From positions 1,984,001-2,048,000 of the forward strand of contig NZ_JAGSPC010000001.1 in assembly GCF_019204045.1 (NCBI RefSeq): a DNA stretch of 64,000 bases, read 5' to 3'. This stretch comes from Erythrobacter crassostreae (GTDB lineage: Bacteria > Pseudomonadota > Alphaproteobacteria > Sphingomonadales > Sphingomonadaceae). Every line of letters starts with the position of its first letter. The stretch's first letter is position 1. The notes under the pieces are model-generated. The model was given only the letters and a program-made list of their open reading frames with translations. It ran no database searches and was not told the origin of the DNA. A program made the translations under genes and the position numbers. Of this stretch, positions 35,256 through 46,792 are shown piece after piece.

Positions 35256-36086
35256 ATGACCGCAACAGACTATTCTCTGCAGTTTGCCAATGACGGCACT
35301 GTCCTGCGCCACCCAGAACGGCCGCAGCCGCGTTACTCGCTGCCGCGCGCGATCAAGAACTTTCGCCTTTTGATGAAAGACAAGGAAGACACCAGCCTTG
35401 TCTTCAAAATCTATGAATCGCTTCCTTCAAGCGATTTCATGCCGCGTGTCCGCGATTTGGCCCTTTCTGAGCGCGGCGAAGACCTCCGCCGCTCAGAACC
35501 CAACCTGCCAGATATTCTGGATGACCACGAAACCTTACGGAAAACTCCAAAGGGCAGCCTTGGGCACGCATATTGCGACTTCATGGAAAGCGAAGGTTTG
35601 AGCGCAGCGGGGCTCGTCGCCGAGTCCGACAAGCTTGGCCGCACAAAATACGATGATCTGGTCCAGTGGTTTGGTGACCGTTCACGCGACACGCATGATC
35701 TTTTCCATGTTCTGACCGATTACGGGCGCGACGCGCTGGGCGAACAATGTGTGCTGCTGTTCACGCACGGCCAATCGCCAACTCAGGGTCACCTTCTGAT
35801 TGGCTATGCCGGCTCTGCCAACATCAAGAAGATGGCATGGGGCAGCAAAGCTCCGGTCATGGGCGCTGTGCGTCAGGCAAAGAAGACCGGCAAAGGCGCA
35901 CCGCGATTGATCGAGCAACCGATCCGCGAATTGCTCAAATTGCCGCTCGAAGATGTGCGAGCCGCGCTCAACATTCCGGAACCGACCGAATATCGCGAAT
36001 GTCACCGTATTTGGCGTGAAGAAGGGATCGATCCGATGGATCTGCTCGCCAGCGCGAACACTTCGAACGAACTCGCTTCGGCTTGA
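35256..36086 (+). CDS. Coq4 family protein (copy 1)
   Basis: 276 residues. Coq4 is an ubiquinone-synthesis factor that binds metal with HDxxH-(x11)-E; here HDLFH (147-151) and Glu163 fit exactly. The family also includes many bacterial paralogues that are not proven to act in quinone synthesis. The N-terminal part has 'RAIKNFRLLMKDKEDTSLVFKIYESL', shared with copy 2 at 36928. No signal peptide. ATG 35256 gives a start ~50 bases after the palindrome, like copy 2; ATG 35229 is the alternative. A strong two-way terminator follows. Confidence 0.85.
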   Translation: MTATDYSLQFANDGTVLRHPERPQPRYSLPRAIKNFRLLMKDKEDTSLVFKIYESLPSSDFMPRVRDLALSERGEDLRRSEPNLPDILDDHETLRKTPKGSLGHAYCDFMESEGLSAAGLVAESDKLGRTKYDDLVQWFGDRSRDTHDLFHVLTDYGRDALGEQCVLLFTHGQSPTQGHLLIGYAGSANIKKMAWGSKAPVMGAVRQAKKTGKGAPRLIEQPIRELLKLPLEDVRAALNIPEPTEYRECHRIWREEGIDPMDLLASANTSNELASA

Positions 36087-36106
36087 GCCGACAAATTGGC
36101 GAAATG

Positions 36107-36150
36107 AAAAGCCGCTAGAGCCAGCTCGCAATCTGGCTCAGCGGCTTTTT
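36107..36150. terminator. Bidirectional rho-independent terminator
   Basis: AAAAGCCGCT and AGCGGCTTTTT, with an inner stem GAGCCAG/CTGGCTC, form a long hairpin with T runs on both strands. It overlaps the last codons of the nitroreductase and lies 20 bases after the first Coq4 gene. Confidence 0.88.
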
Positions 36151-36801
36151 CTTTACCGCATGCGCTGGAACGGTTGCGTCCTTTGTCGGACGTCCGACGA
36201 CGACGATCATCAACGGCTTCTCCCACTCAGGGCGTTCGCATGCTTCGCGCAGGAATCCCATGGGTGAGGGCGTGTGGGTTAGCGTGGCCAGACCCGCTTC
36301 GTGCAAAGTCGCGATCAGCATTCCGCAGGCTATTCCTACACTTTCATTGACGTAGTAATTCTGCGTCTTGCCGTCTTCCTCGATGCCGCCTTTGCGCTGC
36401 GCGAATACAACAATCAGGTACGGCGCTGTTTCAAGAAATGGTTTGTCCTCATCAGTACCGAGATCGCTCAAGGCATCGAGCCATTCATCAGACGCTTTTG
36501 GATTGTCGCCATCCGCGCCGTAAAACCTGCGCTCTTCGGCTTCGGCTGCCTCGCGGATCGCGCGCTTTTTCTCTGGGCTCGACACGACCGCAAAATGCCA
36601 GGGTTGATGGTTCGCGCCATTGGGGGCGGTTCCTGCCGCTTCGATAGCGGCTTCGATGGCGTTCCGCGGAACGGATGCATCGGAAAAATAGCGGCACGTT
36701 CGGCGCTGCTTCAATTTGTCCCTTAGGGCCTGAGCTCTGGCGATGCTTTCATCGTCGTTGAGAGTTTCCAACGAGTATGGAATTGTGTCGTGTTCACGCA
36801 T
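36115..36801 (-). CDS. Nitroreductase family flavoprotein
   Basis: 228 residues of the FMN-dependent nitroreductase fold, nearest in style to the BluB/iodotyrosine deiodinase branch: RRTCRYFSDASVPR for FMN phosphate binding, 'AGTAPNGANHQPWHFAVV' (the typical APSGxNxQPW loop), 'VNESVGIACGMLIATLHEAGLATLTHTPSPMGFL'. The true substrate is open. The frame extends to 36891, but ATG 36801 (MREHDTIPY) is near the family start, and the earlier part overlaps the promoter of Coq4 copy 2. It lies between the two Coq4 genes on the opposite strand, which may mean a shared role in quinone or flavin-linked metabolism. Confidence 0.85.
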   Translation of the reverse strand: MREHDTIPYSLETLNDDESIARAQALRDKLKQRRTCRYFSDASVPRNAIEAAIEAAGTAPNGANHQPWHFAVVSSPEKKRAIREAAEAEERRFYGADGDNPKASDEWLDALSDLGTDEDKPFLETAPYLIVVFAQRKGGIEEDGKTQNYYVNESVGIACGMLIATLHEAGLATLTHTPSPMGFLREACERPEWEKPLMIVVVGRPTKDATVPAHAVKKKPLSQIASWL

Positions 36802-36859
36802 GCAATCCCTATGATCAGTAGCGGGTGCAAAGGGAAGGGTGACGTAGCGGAAATCTATC

Positions 36860-36887
36860 TTGACAGCCGCTGACATCAATGTAAGTT
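36860..36887 (+). promoter_or_regulatory. Promoter with palindromic operator before the second Coq4 gene
   Basis: TTGACA (36860-36865), a 16-bp spacer and TAAGTT (36882-36887) form a good -35/-10 pair. The palindrome TGACATCAATGTAA (36871-36884) lies between and over these elements, where a bound repressor would block RNA polymerase. It matches the site before Coq4 copy 1. Confidence 0.6.
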
Positions 36888-36927
36888 GCAATTCGTGAAC
36901 CTAAATTTTGTTTGATAGGAATACCCG

Positions 36928-37755
36928 ATGTCGACCCTTGATCTCCCTTTGATCGCTAATGACCGCGACATAACCGGTTTCAGGCCCTTTAAGGCGTTGC
37001 ATCATTTCCGAAATCTGATCGCGGATAAGGAAGATACCAAAGAGGTTTTCTTCATTATCGAAGCGCTCAAGGGATGGAAGATCCGGCAGCAAGCAGAAGC
37101 ATTCTTGCGTTCTGACAAGGCAAGAGACTTCATTGTGCGCGAAGATAGGCTACCGATTGCGAATATGCTCGACGATCACAGCCGGTGGGCAGATTGCGGC
37201 CCGGATACCGTGGCGCAGCATTATACAAGGTTTATGGAGCGCGAGAAACTGACCGCCAATGGTCTTGTGGATGAAAGCTATGAATGGCGTCCGCGCGAAG
37301 ATCGCCCAGCCGATCAGGTAGAATGGTATCTAAACCGGCTTCGTGACACGCACGATCTTTTCCACGTGCTGACCACCTATGGGCGTGATGCGTTGGGTGA
37401 AGCTGCATTGCTCGGCTTTTCATTTGAACAAAACCACAATCTTGGCGTGAAATTCATCGCTTATGCCGGCGCGCGGCAAATAAAGAAGGTCACCGGCACA
37501 TCGGCGCCGCTATACGCTGCGATCAAAGAAGGTCGCGCGCTTGGCAAAGCCGCCAAAAAACTGGCGCATATGGATATCGAAGCGGTGATGCGCGAAGACA
37601 TCGAAATAGCCCGCGCTCGTCTGGGTGTTGGGCAGCCAGTGGTATACCGCGAGTGTCTCCGCATTCTCGAAAACGAAGGGCATGTGGCTGAAGGTCTAGG
37701 CCTCAGCGAGCAATCTCCAGACATGTGCTGCGATAGCGGCGCACAAGCTGCGTAA
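36928..37755 (+). CDS. Coq4 family protein (copy 2)
   Basis: 275 residues. Metal motif HDLFH (142-146) and Glu158, the HDxxH-(x11)-E pattern of Coq4. Homologous over its length with copy 1 (FRNLIADKEDT, RDTHDLFHVLTxYGRDALGE), so the two arose by duplication. The C-terminal tail with a Cys pair (MCCDSG) is not shared. GATAGGAATACCC is placed ahead of the ATG. Both copies sit under the same kind of palindrome and are likely controlled together. Whether either acts in ubiquinone synthesis is unknown. Confidence 0.85.
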   Translation: MSTLDLPLIANDRDITGFRPFKALHHFRNLIADKEDTKEVFFIIEALKGWKIRQQAEAFLRSDKARDFIVREDRLPIANMLDDHSRWADCGPDTVAQHYTRFMEREKLTANGLVDESYEWRPREDRPADQVEWYLNRLRDTHDLFHVLTTYGRDALGEAALLGFSFEQNHNLGVKFIAYAGARQIKKVTGTSAPLYAAIKEGRALGKAAKKLAHMDIEAVMREDIEIARARLGVGQPVVYRECLRILENEGHVAEGLGLSEQSPDMCCDSGAQAA

Positions 37756-37767
37756 AAATTGAGTGGG

Positions 37768-38988
37768 CTACGTTCTCGCTAGATTTCTGCGCAGCGCGAA
37801 AAATGCCAAGATCAGAATGATCACAGAAAGAAGGAATGGCGCACCGGGAAAGAAAATCCCGGTATCGTCGGCATAGATACCGAACAGCGTGGTCATCATG
37901 ATCGGACCGACAATGCTCGTCAGGCTGATCATGGACGCAACGGCCCCCTGCAGCTCGCCTTGTGCGTCATCCGAAATGCGTTCTGACATAAGCTGCTGCA
38001 TCGCGGGAAATGTCAGCCCAGCAAAGCTGCCTAGCACGACCCCCATTATCATTGCCCAACTTCCCGGCGCAAAAGCGAAGAGTACGTAAGCAGGTATAGC
38101 GAATACAATACCCAGCACGCATGTGGCATTAGGGCCGAATCTGGCGGTCGACTTGCCGGTCAGCGCGCCCTGAACGATAGCCAACAGCAATCCATAAAGA
38201 GCGACGCTTAGCCCGATTTCGATCAAATTCCATTCGAATTTCAGAATGTTGTAGTAGGCCCAAACTGTAAACGTGGATTGCGATGCGAGTTGCATCAGAA
38301 AAATCACGCCAAGGAATGAGAGAACCACAGGCGTCTTCGCCATCTGGATTATCGTTCCAAACGGATTGGCACGGGACATTGTGAAGCGCCGCCGTCTGTC
38401 TGTGGGCAGCGTTTCACGAAGGATGAAGTATCCGAGCATCGAACCGGCGATGCAAAGCACGGCTGCGGCGATAAATGGCAACCGGTCACCATAGCTGCCC
38501 AGCAATCCGCCCACAGCCGGGCCGACAACAAAGCCGCTCGCCCCTGCGCCGCCTAGAATGCCGAAGTATTTGCCGCGTTCCTCTGGTGTGGCGACATCGG
38601 CAACACAGCTGTTCGCCGCGGCCCAGCTCGCGCCCATTACTCCGGAGAGGATCCGGCCAGCAAAGAGCCACCATAGGTCAGGTGCAAGCGCCATGATGAT
38701 ATAGTCAATGCCGAGCAGGAACAGCGTGAACAGCAATATTGGCCGACGGCCATAGCGATCAGACAGGCCGCCCATGATCGGCGCGAACAGGAACTGCATT
38801 ACGGCGTAAGCGAACAGCAGCCAGCCGCCGATTTCTGCCGTGCGATCAACGCCTTCACCAGTAAGGTTCTCAAGAAGGGTTGGCATGACCGGGATGATCA
38901 ATCCGATGCCGACCATATCCACAAACACAATGAAAGCGACGAACGCCAAAGTCGTATTTTTGCCGTTTGAGGGTGTTTCGCTGCTCAC
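37768..38988 (-). CDS. MFS transporter, TetA/multidrug type
   Basis: 406 residues with 12 predicted membrane helices. The loop between helices 2 and 3 is GGLSDRYGRRPILL, the MFS motif A, and helix 5 has the drug-exporter motif C form 'GFVVGPAVGGLLG'. The overall order, with IIPVMPTLL in helix 1, recalls the TCR/Tet group (DHA1 family). Likely a proton-driven exporter of unknown substrate. It follows the DUF6122 gene with one base between, so it is part of a purL-led transcript; no repressor gene adjoins it. Its stop faces that of Coq4 copy 2, 12 bases away. Confidence 0.87.
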   Translation of the reverse strand: MSSETPSNGKNTTLAFVAFIVFVDMVGIGLIIPVMPTLLENLTGEGVDRTAEIGGWLLFAYAVMQFLFAPIMGGLSDRYGRRPILLFTLFLLGIDYIIMALAPDLWWLFAGRILSGVMGASWAAANSCVADVATPEERGKYFGILGGAGASGFVVGPAVGGLLGSYGDRLPFIAAAVLCIAGSMLGYFILRETLPTDRRRRFTMSRANPFGTIIQMAKTPVVLSFLGVIFLMQLASQSTFTVWAYYNILKFEWNLIEIGLSVALYGLLLAIVQGALTGKSTARFGPNATCVLGIVFAIPAYVLFAFAPGSWAMIMGVVLGSFAGLTFPAMQQLMSERISDDAQGELQGAVASMISLTSIVGPIMMTTLFGIYADDTGIFFPGAPFLLSVIILILAFFALRRNLART

Positions 38989-38989
38989 A

Positions 38990-41562
<2,573 letters not shown>

Positions 41563-41577
41563 GCCGAGCCGTTTAGA

Positions 41578-42252
41578 TCACACGCTCGGCGCAGCCAAGC
41601 CACCTCTTCGCACGAAATAGCGGTTCTCCCCGACCCACGCAGCAATTCCAGTAAGAATTCCGAATGCAACCAGTGATTGAATGTACAGGAACGGTCCGGC
41701 TTCGGTCGGTGCAGGCCCAAACCAATTGATCGCCTGAAACACGAGAAGGACCGACAGGAGAATAAGTGGAGGGCCAATCGGTCCGCGCGATCGGCGCATA
41801 TAGAAAATGAACGCCGCGAGCGTGATTCCCAGCTCAAGAGGAATGGCGATTGCCGGATAGTTCCAGAGGCCCAAGCCATAGGTCGCCTCGCCTCCAGCCA
41901 TTGTCAGGTCTGGGCGGTGCGTAATCCAATCCAGCACCCAGTGCGACATGACAACCAAACCAGCCAGAAAGCCGCCCATGGCATTTCTGGTCCAGAGCAT
42001 AACGATCAATGCAAACGCGATCGCCCAAATCCCAGTTCCAGCCAAGCTATGAGTGTAGGGCATATAATAAAGATCGAGCGGCACCATCGCCGTCGCGCCC
42101 GGCTCAACCCGCATTTTTTCAATGCCTCCCAATGCGAAGGCGAAGAAACCCCAATCAACCAATTGAGCAGCCAGAAAAGTTGTCGCGAGTTTGGGCGCAC
42201 GTGGTCCAAGGGCAGCCGCGACAAAGGCGGGCGCGAAGTGTCCGATAAACAT
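41578..42252 (-). CDS. Membrane protein, YdjM-like metal-site pattern
   Basis: 224 residues, about six membrane helices. 'MFIGHFAPAFVAAALGPRAPKLATTFLAAQLVDW' begins with GH and ends a helix in D, then YTHSLAGT and 'MSHWVLDWITHRPDL' (HxxxD-like). These His/Asp positions resemble the YdjM/DUF457 group of membrane-bound metal-dependent hydrolase-like proteins. The C-terminal half is only hydrophobic. Function unknown. It precedes purL by 15 bases in the same direction, and a smaller protein with a similar His/Asp layout follows purL. Confidence 0.65.
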   Translation of the reverse strand: MFIGHFAPAFVAAALGPRAPKLATTFLAAQLVDWGFFAFALGGIEKMRVEPGATAMVPLDLYYMPYTHSLAGTGIWAIAFALIVMLWTRNAMGGFLAGLVVMSHWVLDWITHRPDLTMAGGEATYGLGLWNYPAIAIPLELGITLAAFIFYMRRSRGPIGPPLILLSVLLVFQAINWFGPAPTEAGPFLYIQSLVAFGILTGIAAWVGENRYFVRRGGLAAPSV

Positions 42253-42284
42253 GCGATTTTCCCCTGTGCGCCCCTGTTGCGTCT

Positions 42285-42689
42285 CTACTTAGTAAACCGA
42301 AGAGCAACGAATGTCGCTACCGCGCTAGTCATACCAGTAGCAAACCCGCCCCAGATGATGTCCATGACCGTTACTTTGGTTGCCCACACTTTGAAAACAG
42401 CCTGACTGGTAAGATCGAAAGTGGCGTAGCAAAGCGCGCCCAGCAACACGCCGTTCAACAAAGCAACCGCGACTTTGCCGCTTTGAATCCCCGGGCGGAT
42501 TGCGAACCAGACCATACCGAGCAGGTATAGGAAATAGAAGGTGCCAGCAGCCGCCAGGTTGAAGTTTTCGGCCATGATTTCGCCAATGATTGGCCGATAG
42601 AGATTGGGACCAGCCCAGCTGAGCCACATCGCATCAAGCGCGCCGAACACAAATGCTGCGCAGATATAGGCAATGACATATCTCGGCAT
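42285..42689 (-). CDS. DUF2177 family membrane protein
   Basis: 134 residues with four membrane helices. Family features: 'FGALDAMWLSWAGPNLYRPIIGEIM' at the N-terminus and 'LLGALCYATFDLTSQAVFKVW...MDIIWGGFATG' in the second half, which are the most conserved parts of DUF2177. No known function. It heads the minus-strand group ahead of the YdjM-like gene and purL; xseB starts in the opposite direction 77 bases away. Confidence 0.85.
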   Translation of the reverse strand: MPRYVIAYICAAFVFGALDAMWLSWAGPNLYRPIIGEIMAENFNLAAAGTFYFLYLLGMVWFAIRPGIQSGKVAVALLNGVLLGALCYATFDLTSQAVFKVWATKVTVMDIIWGGFATGMTSAVATFVALRFTK

Positions 42690-42765
42690 TCGCGATTCCC
42701 CGATTGTGGTTCGTATTTTTCGAGAGCCTTGACCGTGCCGTTAGTCGCGGTCAATGCTTCGAAGC

Positions 42766-43035
42766 ATGGATGAGGGTAATGGTCCCGCAGGAAATGCGGC
42801 AGATATCGCAGAGATGAGCTTTGAACAGGCGCTGACCGCGCTTGAGGGCATTGTTCAGCAATTGGAGCAGGGCGATGTGCCGCTCGACGATTCGATCACG
42901 CTGTATGAGCGGGGTGAGCAGTTGCGCGCCGCGTGTCAGAAGCGGCTTGATGCAGCGCAGGCCCGGATTGAGAAGATCGTGACGGGTGCAGATGGTAAGC
43001 CAAGCGGGACCACTCCGCTGGACGGGGCCAACTGA
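42766..43035 (+). CDS. xseB: Exodeoxyribonuclease VII small subunit
   Basis: 89 residues. Two-helix small subunit that joins XseA to degrade single-stranded DNA. 'SFEQALTALEGIVQQLEQGDVPLDDSITLYERGEQLRAACQKRLD' is the conserved hairpin with LExG(D)VPLxxS. ATG 42766 is used here; ATG 42754 four codons earlier is equally possible. It stops 1 base before ispA begins, the common xseB-ispA order. Confidence 0.94.
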   Translation: MDEGNGPAGNAADIAEMSFEQALTALEGIVQQLEQGDVPLDDSITLYERGEQLRAACQKRLDAAQARIEKIVTGADGKPSGTTPLDGAN

Positions 43036-43036
43036 T

Positions 43037-43951
43037 ATGGCGCTGGTCGGGGTTGAAAGCGATTTGCTGGGTGATGGGCTGAAGCGCGTTCAGGGCGAAA
43101 TTGATTCGGTCTTTGATGCGTTTCTACCGGTGCCTGATGATACCCGCGCGCGGTTGGTTAAGGCAATGCGCTATGCCGCGATTGGTGGCGGCAAGCGGGT
43201 TCGCCCGCTACTCCTCGTCAGCACCGCAGAATTGTTTGGCGTCGACCGCACCGCCGCATTGCGAGCAGGCGCGGCGGTTGAGGCGATCCATGTCTATTCG
43301 TTGATCCACGATGATTTGCCTTGCATGGATGATGATGATTTGCGCCACGGCAAGGCGACGGTTCACAAGACCTTTGACGAAGCAACCGCTGTGCTCGCCG
43401 GGGATTCGCTCCACGCGCTGGCGTTTGAAATTCTTGCCGATACTGGAACGAGTTCCGATCCCTTTGTGCGCAGCGAATTGATCGCCACGCTTGGCACGGC
43501 CAGCGGCATGAACGGTATGGCCGGTGGCCAGATGATGGATATGGTCGCGGATGACGAGGGCATTGAATACGACCTGCATTCGATTACCAAATTGCAGCAG
43601 CTGAAAACCGGAGCATTGCTGGCGGCGTCCGTCGAAATGGGCGCGATTCTTGGCAAAATCCCGCATGAAGGCCGCGCACATTTGCGCGCCTATTCGCGCG
43701 ATATCGGACTTGCGTTCCAGATCGCAGACGATTTGCTGGATGTGACCGGTGATCAGGAAAAGGCTGGCAAGGCGCTCCGCAAAGATGAAGAGCAGGGCAA
43801 GCAAACGTTTGTCACGCTGATGGGGGTCGATCAGGCCCGAGATCAGGCCAGCGCGCTGGTCGAACAAGCGGTTGCGCATCTCGGATCGTACGGTGACGAG
43901 GCCAATCTGTTGCGTGCACTCGCACGCTTTATTGTGGAGCGTGATCGGTGA
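43037..43951 (+). CDS. ispA: Polyprenyl (farnesyl/geranyl) diphosphate synthase
   Basis: 304 residues. It condenses IPP with DMAPP/GPP. First Asp-rich motif with a two-residue insert: DDLPCMDDDD, second: DDLLD, plus 'GGGKRVRPLL' and 'GGQMMDM'. The DDxxxxD form of the first motif marks the bacterial type II farnesyl synthase. Start ATG 43037, 1 base after the xseB stop. The stop overlaps the next gene's GTG (GTGA). Confidence 0.94.
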   Translation: MALVGVESDLLGDGLKRVQGEIDSVFDAFLPVPDDTRARLVKAMRYAAIGGGKRVRPLLLVSTAELFGVDRTAALRAGAAVEAIHVYSLIHDDLPCMDDDDLRHGKATVHKTFDEATAVLAGDSLHALAFEILADTGTSSDPFVRSELIATLGTASGMNGMAGGQMMDMVADDEGIEYDLHSITKLQQLKTGALLAASVEMGAILGKIPHEGRAHLRAYSRDIGLAFQIADDLLDVTGDQEKAGKALRKDEEQGKQTFVTLMGVDQARDQASALVEQAVAHLGSYGDEANLLRALARFIVERDR

Positions 43952-44412
43952 GAAATTCTGTCATCATTTTGGCCGGAGTGACGGTATTTTTGGCTGCTTG
44001 TTCAGCTGAACCTGGTACTTCGGAAGGCTCGCCCCAAGCCGAAGCATCATCGAGTGCTGATCCGCATGACGGGCACCATATGGGCCCTTCCAAAGAGGCC
44101 GCACGCGAAAAACAAGAATTCGCCGAGGCGCTTGCAGATCACTTCGATGCGCAGGAATGCCGTAGTTCAGAGCTTATCGGAACGATGCGGCGAACAGAGC
44201 CGGATGAAACGGGATTGTACGTTCGGTCGTATCAAGCCTCTGCCGTCTGCGCAGATGAATTGAAGGTCGCAATCGAGGCCCGCGGTTTTAGTGAAGCTGA
44301 GCCTGGTCGTTACATCAATGAACCTGACGGCGGTAAAACTGAGCGGGTCGTGATCAGAATGGCGGATGATGGCTCCACGGCCGGCATCGAATGGGAGGTC
44401 GAAACGAAATGA
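43948..44412 (+). CDS. Hypothetical lipoprotein
   Basis: 154 residues. Lipobox VFLAAC (Cys18) after a short hydrophobic core, then a Ser/Glu/His-rich linker with DPHDGHHMG, a possible metal-binding patch. The globular part has two Cys (AQECRSSEL, SAVCADEL) and ends in 'VVIRMADDGSTAGIEWEVETK'. I recognise no family. The GTG start overlaps the ispA stop and its own stop overlaps coaD (ATGA), so it is inside a tightly coupled operon. Confidence 0.75.
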   Translation: MRNSVIILAGVTVFLAACSAEPGTSEGSPQAEASSSADPHDGHHMGPSKEAAREKQEFAEALADHFDAQECRSSELIGTMRRTEPDETGLYVRSYQASAVCADELKVAIEARGFSEAEPGRYINEPDGGKTERVVIRMADDGSTAGIEWEVETK

Positions 44413-44921
44413 CCCAACGTATCGGAATTTATCCCGGAACATTCGATCCGATTACATTGGGACATGCCGATATTATCCGGCGCGGGTCCAAGTTGGTCGA
44501 TAAACTGATCATCGGGGTCACAACGAACCCTTCAAAAAATCCTATGTTCACCACGGAAGAACGTTTTGCGAGTGTTGAGCGTGAGGTGAAAAACCTCGGC
44601 GTTAAAAATGTCCAAGTGGTTGGCTTCAATGCTCTGCTGGTGAAGTTCGCGCAAAAACAGGGCGCCAGCGTGATTATTCGCGGACTGCGTGCGGTGGCGG
44701 ATTTCGAATACGAATATCAGATGGCTGGCATGAACCAGCAGCTTGATGACGATATCGAGACAGTCTTTCTGATGGCGGACGTTTCCTTGCAACCGATTGC
44801 CAGCAAGTTGGTCAAGGAAATCGCATTGTATGGCGGTGATATAGCACCGTTCGTAAGCGATTCTGTACGCGGAGAGGTGAATGCGCGGGTCGAGGAAATC
44901 GGCCGTAAGGGCGATTTCTGA
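44409..44921 (+). CDS. coaD: Phosphopantetheine adenylyltransferase
   Basis: 170 residues. Makes dephospho-CoA from ATP and 4'-phosphopantetheine. Nucleotidyltransferase motif YPGTFDPITLGHADII (T/HxGH), 'VIIRGLRAVADFEYEYQMAGMN' and 'SSKLVKEIA'-like 'ASKLVKEIALYGGDI' near the end. ATG 44409 overlaps the lipoprotein stop; the frame's earlier start at 44391 is inside that gene. Confidence 0.96.
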   Translation: MTQRIGIYPGTFDPITLGHADIIRRGSKLVDKLIIGVTTNPSKNPMFTTEERFASVEREVKNLGVKNVQVVGFNALLVKFAQKQGASVIIRGLRAVADFEYEYQMAGMNQQLDDDIETVFLMADVSLQPIASKLVKEIALYGGDIAPFVSDSVRGEVNARVEEIGRKGDF

Positions 44922-45016
44922 TTCCATTCGAACGTGGGCAAGTCCGACGGTTGGGATACTCATTCATTGAAGTGTCAGGCGCGCCCCGTTAGAGCCTGCG
45001 TTAACAGAACCAATTC

Positions 45017-45709
45017 ATGAAGATAATGATGATCAAGAAAACTCTGGGCGCGATGGCCGCTCTCTCGCTGTTTGCCGCACCAACTGCCGCTTTTGCGCAG
45101 GATGACGAAGAAGTCGTTGCGCGGCCGAGCGTTTTTTCGCCAATCAATTATGACGCGACCGAAGACGTTGAAGATGTCTGGGTTCTCGACTTATCGAATG
45201 GTGAGCGGGTGAAGGTCCGCTTGATGCCTGAATGGGCGCCTAATCATGTCGAACGGATCAAAACGCTGACCCGGCTGGGCTTTTACGATGGCATCATTTT
45301 CCACCGCGTGATTGACGGTTTCATGGCCCAAGGCGGCGATCCGACCGGAACCGGCCAAGGTGGCAGTGAGCTTCCTGATCTTAAGGCCGAGTTTAACCCG
45401 ATGCCGCATGTTCGTGGATCGCTTGCGATGGCGCGCGCGACCGAAGAAGACAGCGCGAACAGTCAGTTCTTCATCGTGTTTTACCCGCGTTTTAGCCTTG
45501 ATAAGCGTTACACAAATTTCGGTCGTGTGATCGAAAACATGGCTGGCGTGGATAGCATAAACCGCGGTGAGCCGCCTCAGGAACCGACCCGTATTCTTCA
45601 GGCATCTCTAGCAAGTGACAACAAAGCGCCGCCCGTGGCGCCGAGTGCCCCGGCAACTGCTGACACTCCAGTGACTGCCGATATGCTAAGCGCGCCGATC
45701 CAGCAGTAA
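45017..45709 (+). CDS. Periplasmic cyclophilin-type peptidyl-prolyl isomerase
   Basis: 230 residues. Signal peptide to about residue 28 (TAAFAQ). Cyclophilin core: 'FYDGIIFHRVIDGFMAQGGDPTGTGQGG' holds the catalytic Arg and Phe/Met/Gln, 'RGSLAMARATEEDSANSQFFI' the second half of the site, and 'YTNFGRVIENM'. A short insert of ~35 residues precedes the core. The C-terminal Ala/Pro-rich tail (about 195-230) is probably disordered. It may help fold envelope proteins. It lies 95 bases after coaD, with queA 39 bases on. Confidence 0.92.
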   Translation: MKIMMIKKTLGAMAALSLFAAPTAAFAQDDEEVVARPSVFSPINYDATEDVEDVWVLDLSNGERVKVRLMPEWAPNHVERIKTLTRLGFYDGIIFHRVIDGFMAQGGDPTGTGQGGSELPDLKAEFNPMPHVRGSLAMARATEEDSANSQFFIVFYPRFSLDKRYTNFGRVIENMAGVDSINRGEPPQEPTRILQASLASDNKAPPVAPSAPATADTPVTADMLSAPIQQ

Positions 45710-45748
45710 CGCTTTCCCTGAAGCACGAGCACCGCTAGGCGCACGCCG

Positions 45749-46783
45749 ATGCGTGTAGATCTTTTTGATTTTGAACTCCCGCAAGAGCGGATTGCGCTGC
45801 GGCCTGTGCGACCGCGCGATGCGGCGCGGATGCTGCTTGTGCGCGGCGATGAGGCATTCTCTGACAAGGGCGTGCGCGATCTTCCCGATCTGCTTGATCC
45901 AGGCGATGTCCTTGTTTTCAATGACACTCGGGTCATTCCGGCGCAGTTAGAAGGCCGCCGCGCCAATGGCGAGGCAAGGATTGGCGCCACTCTGCACAAG
46001 CGTATCGATCTGCGCCGCTGGCAGGCGTTCGTCCGCAATGCCAAGCGGGTAAAGCTCGGAGATCAACTGGTGTTCGGCGGCGGTGTTACAGCAATCGCAC
46101 AGGACCGGTTTGAAGACGGTAGCCTGACACTGATGTTTGAAGGTGATGAGCCGGTAGAGGTTTTGTTGGACAGGGCAGGCACTATGCCTCTTCCCCCATA
46201 CATTGCCCAAAAGCGGGGCGTGGATGAGCAGGATTTGTCCGATTATCAAACGATGTTCGCAAAGGAAGATGGCGCGGTTGCAGCGCCCACGGCGTCTTTG
46301 CACTTTACGGAAGAGCTGATCGCGGCGATCGATGCGCGCGGCATTCGGCGTGAAACGCTGACACTCCACGTAGGGGCGGGGACGTTCTTACCTGTGAAAG
46401 CGGACGATACCGACAACCACGCGATGCATTCGGAGTTTGGCCGGATTACTAAGGAAACTGCCGAACGGTTGAATGCGGCGCGTGCAGCGGGCGGCCGAAT
46501 CATTGGCGTTGGCACAACAGCGCTTCGATTGTTGGAAAGCGCCGCGACGCCTGACCGCATTATTCATCCGTTCGCGGGTGATACCGACATCTTCATCACG
46601 CCCGGATACACATTCAATGGTGTTGACGGGTTGATGACCAATTTCCATCTGCCCAAATCGACTTTGATGATGCTGGTCAGCGCTCTTATGGGGCGCGATC
46701 GGATGATGGCGGTATACAAACATGCGATTGCACAGGGATATCGTTTCTATTCCTATGGTGACTCCTCGCTGCTGCTTCCCTAA
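45749..46783 (+). CDS. queA: S-adenosylmethionine:tRNA ribosyltransferase-isomerase QueA
   Basis: 344 residues. Adds the ring precursor of queuosine to tRNA. Family sequences: '[25 protein letters not shown]', [14 protein letters not shown], '[41 protein letters not shown]' and '[19 protein letters not shown]'. Together with tgt downstream it belongs to the queuosine pathway, but here a two-gene ABC exporter lies between them. Confidence 0.96.
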   Translation: MRVDLFDFELPQERIALRPVRPRDAARMLLVRGDEAFSDKGVRDLPDLLDPGDVLVFNDTRVIPAQLEGRRANGEARIGATLHKRIDLRRWQAFVRNAKRVKLGDQLVFGGGVTAIAQDRFEDGSLTLMFEGDEPVEVLLDRAGTMPLPPYIAQKRGVDEQDLSDYQTMFAKEDGAVAAPTASLHFTEELIAAIDARGIRRETLTLHVGAGTFLPVKADDTDNHAMHSEFGRITKETAERLNAARAAGGRIIGVGTTALRLLESAATPDRIIHPFAGDTDIFITPGYTFNGVDGLMTNFHLPKSTLMMLVSALMGRDRMMAVYKHAIAQGYRFYSYGDSSLLLP

Positions 46784-46792
46784 TCGGGTTGC

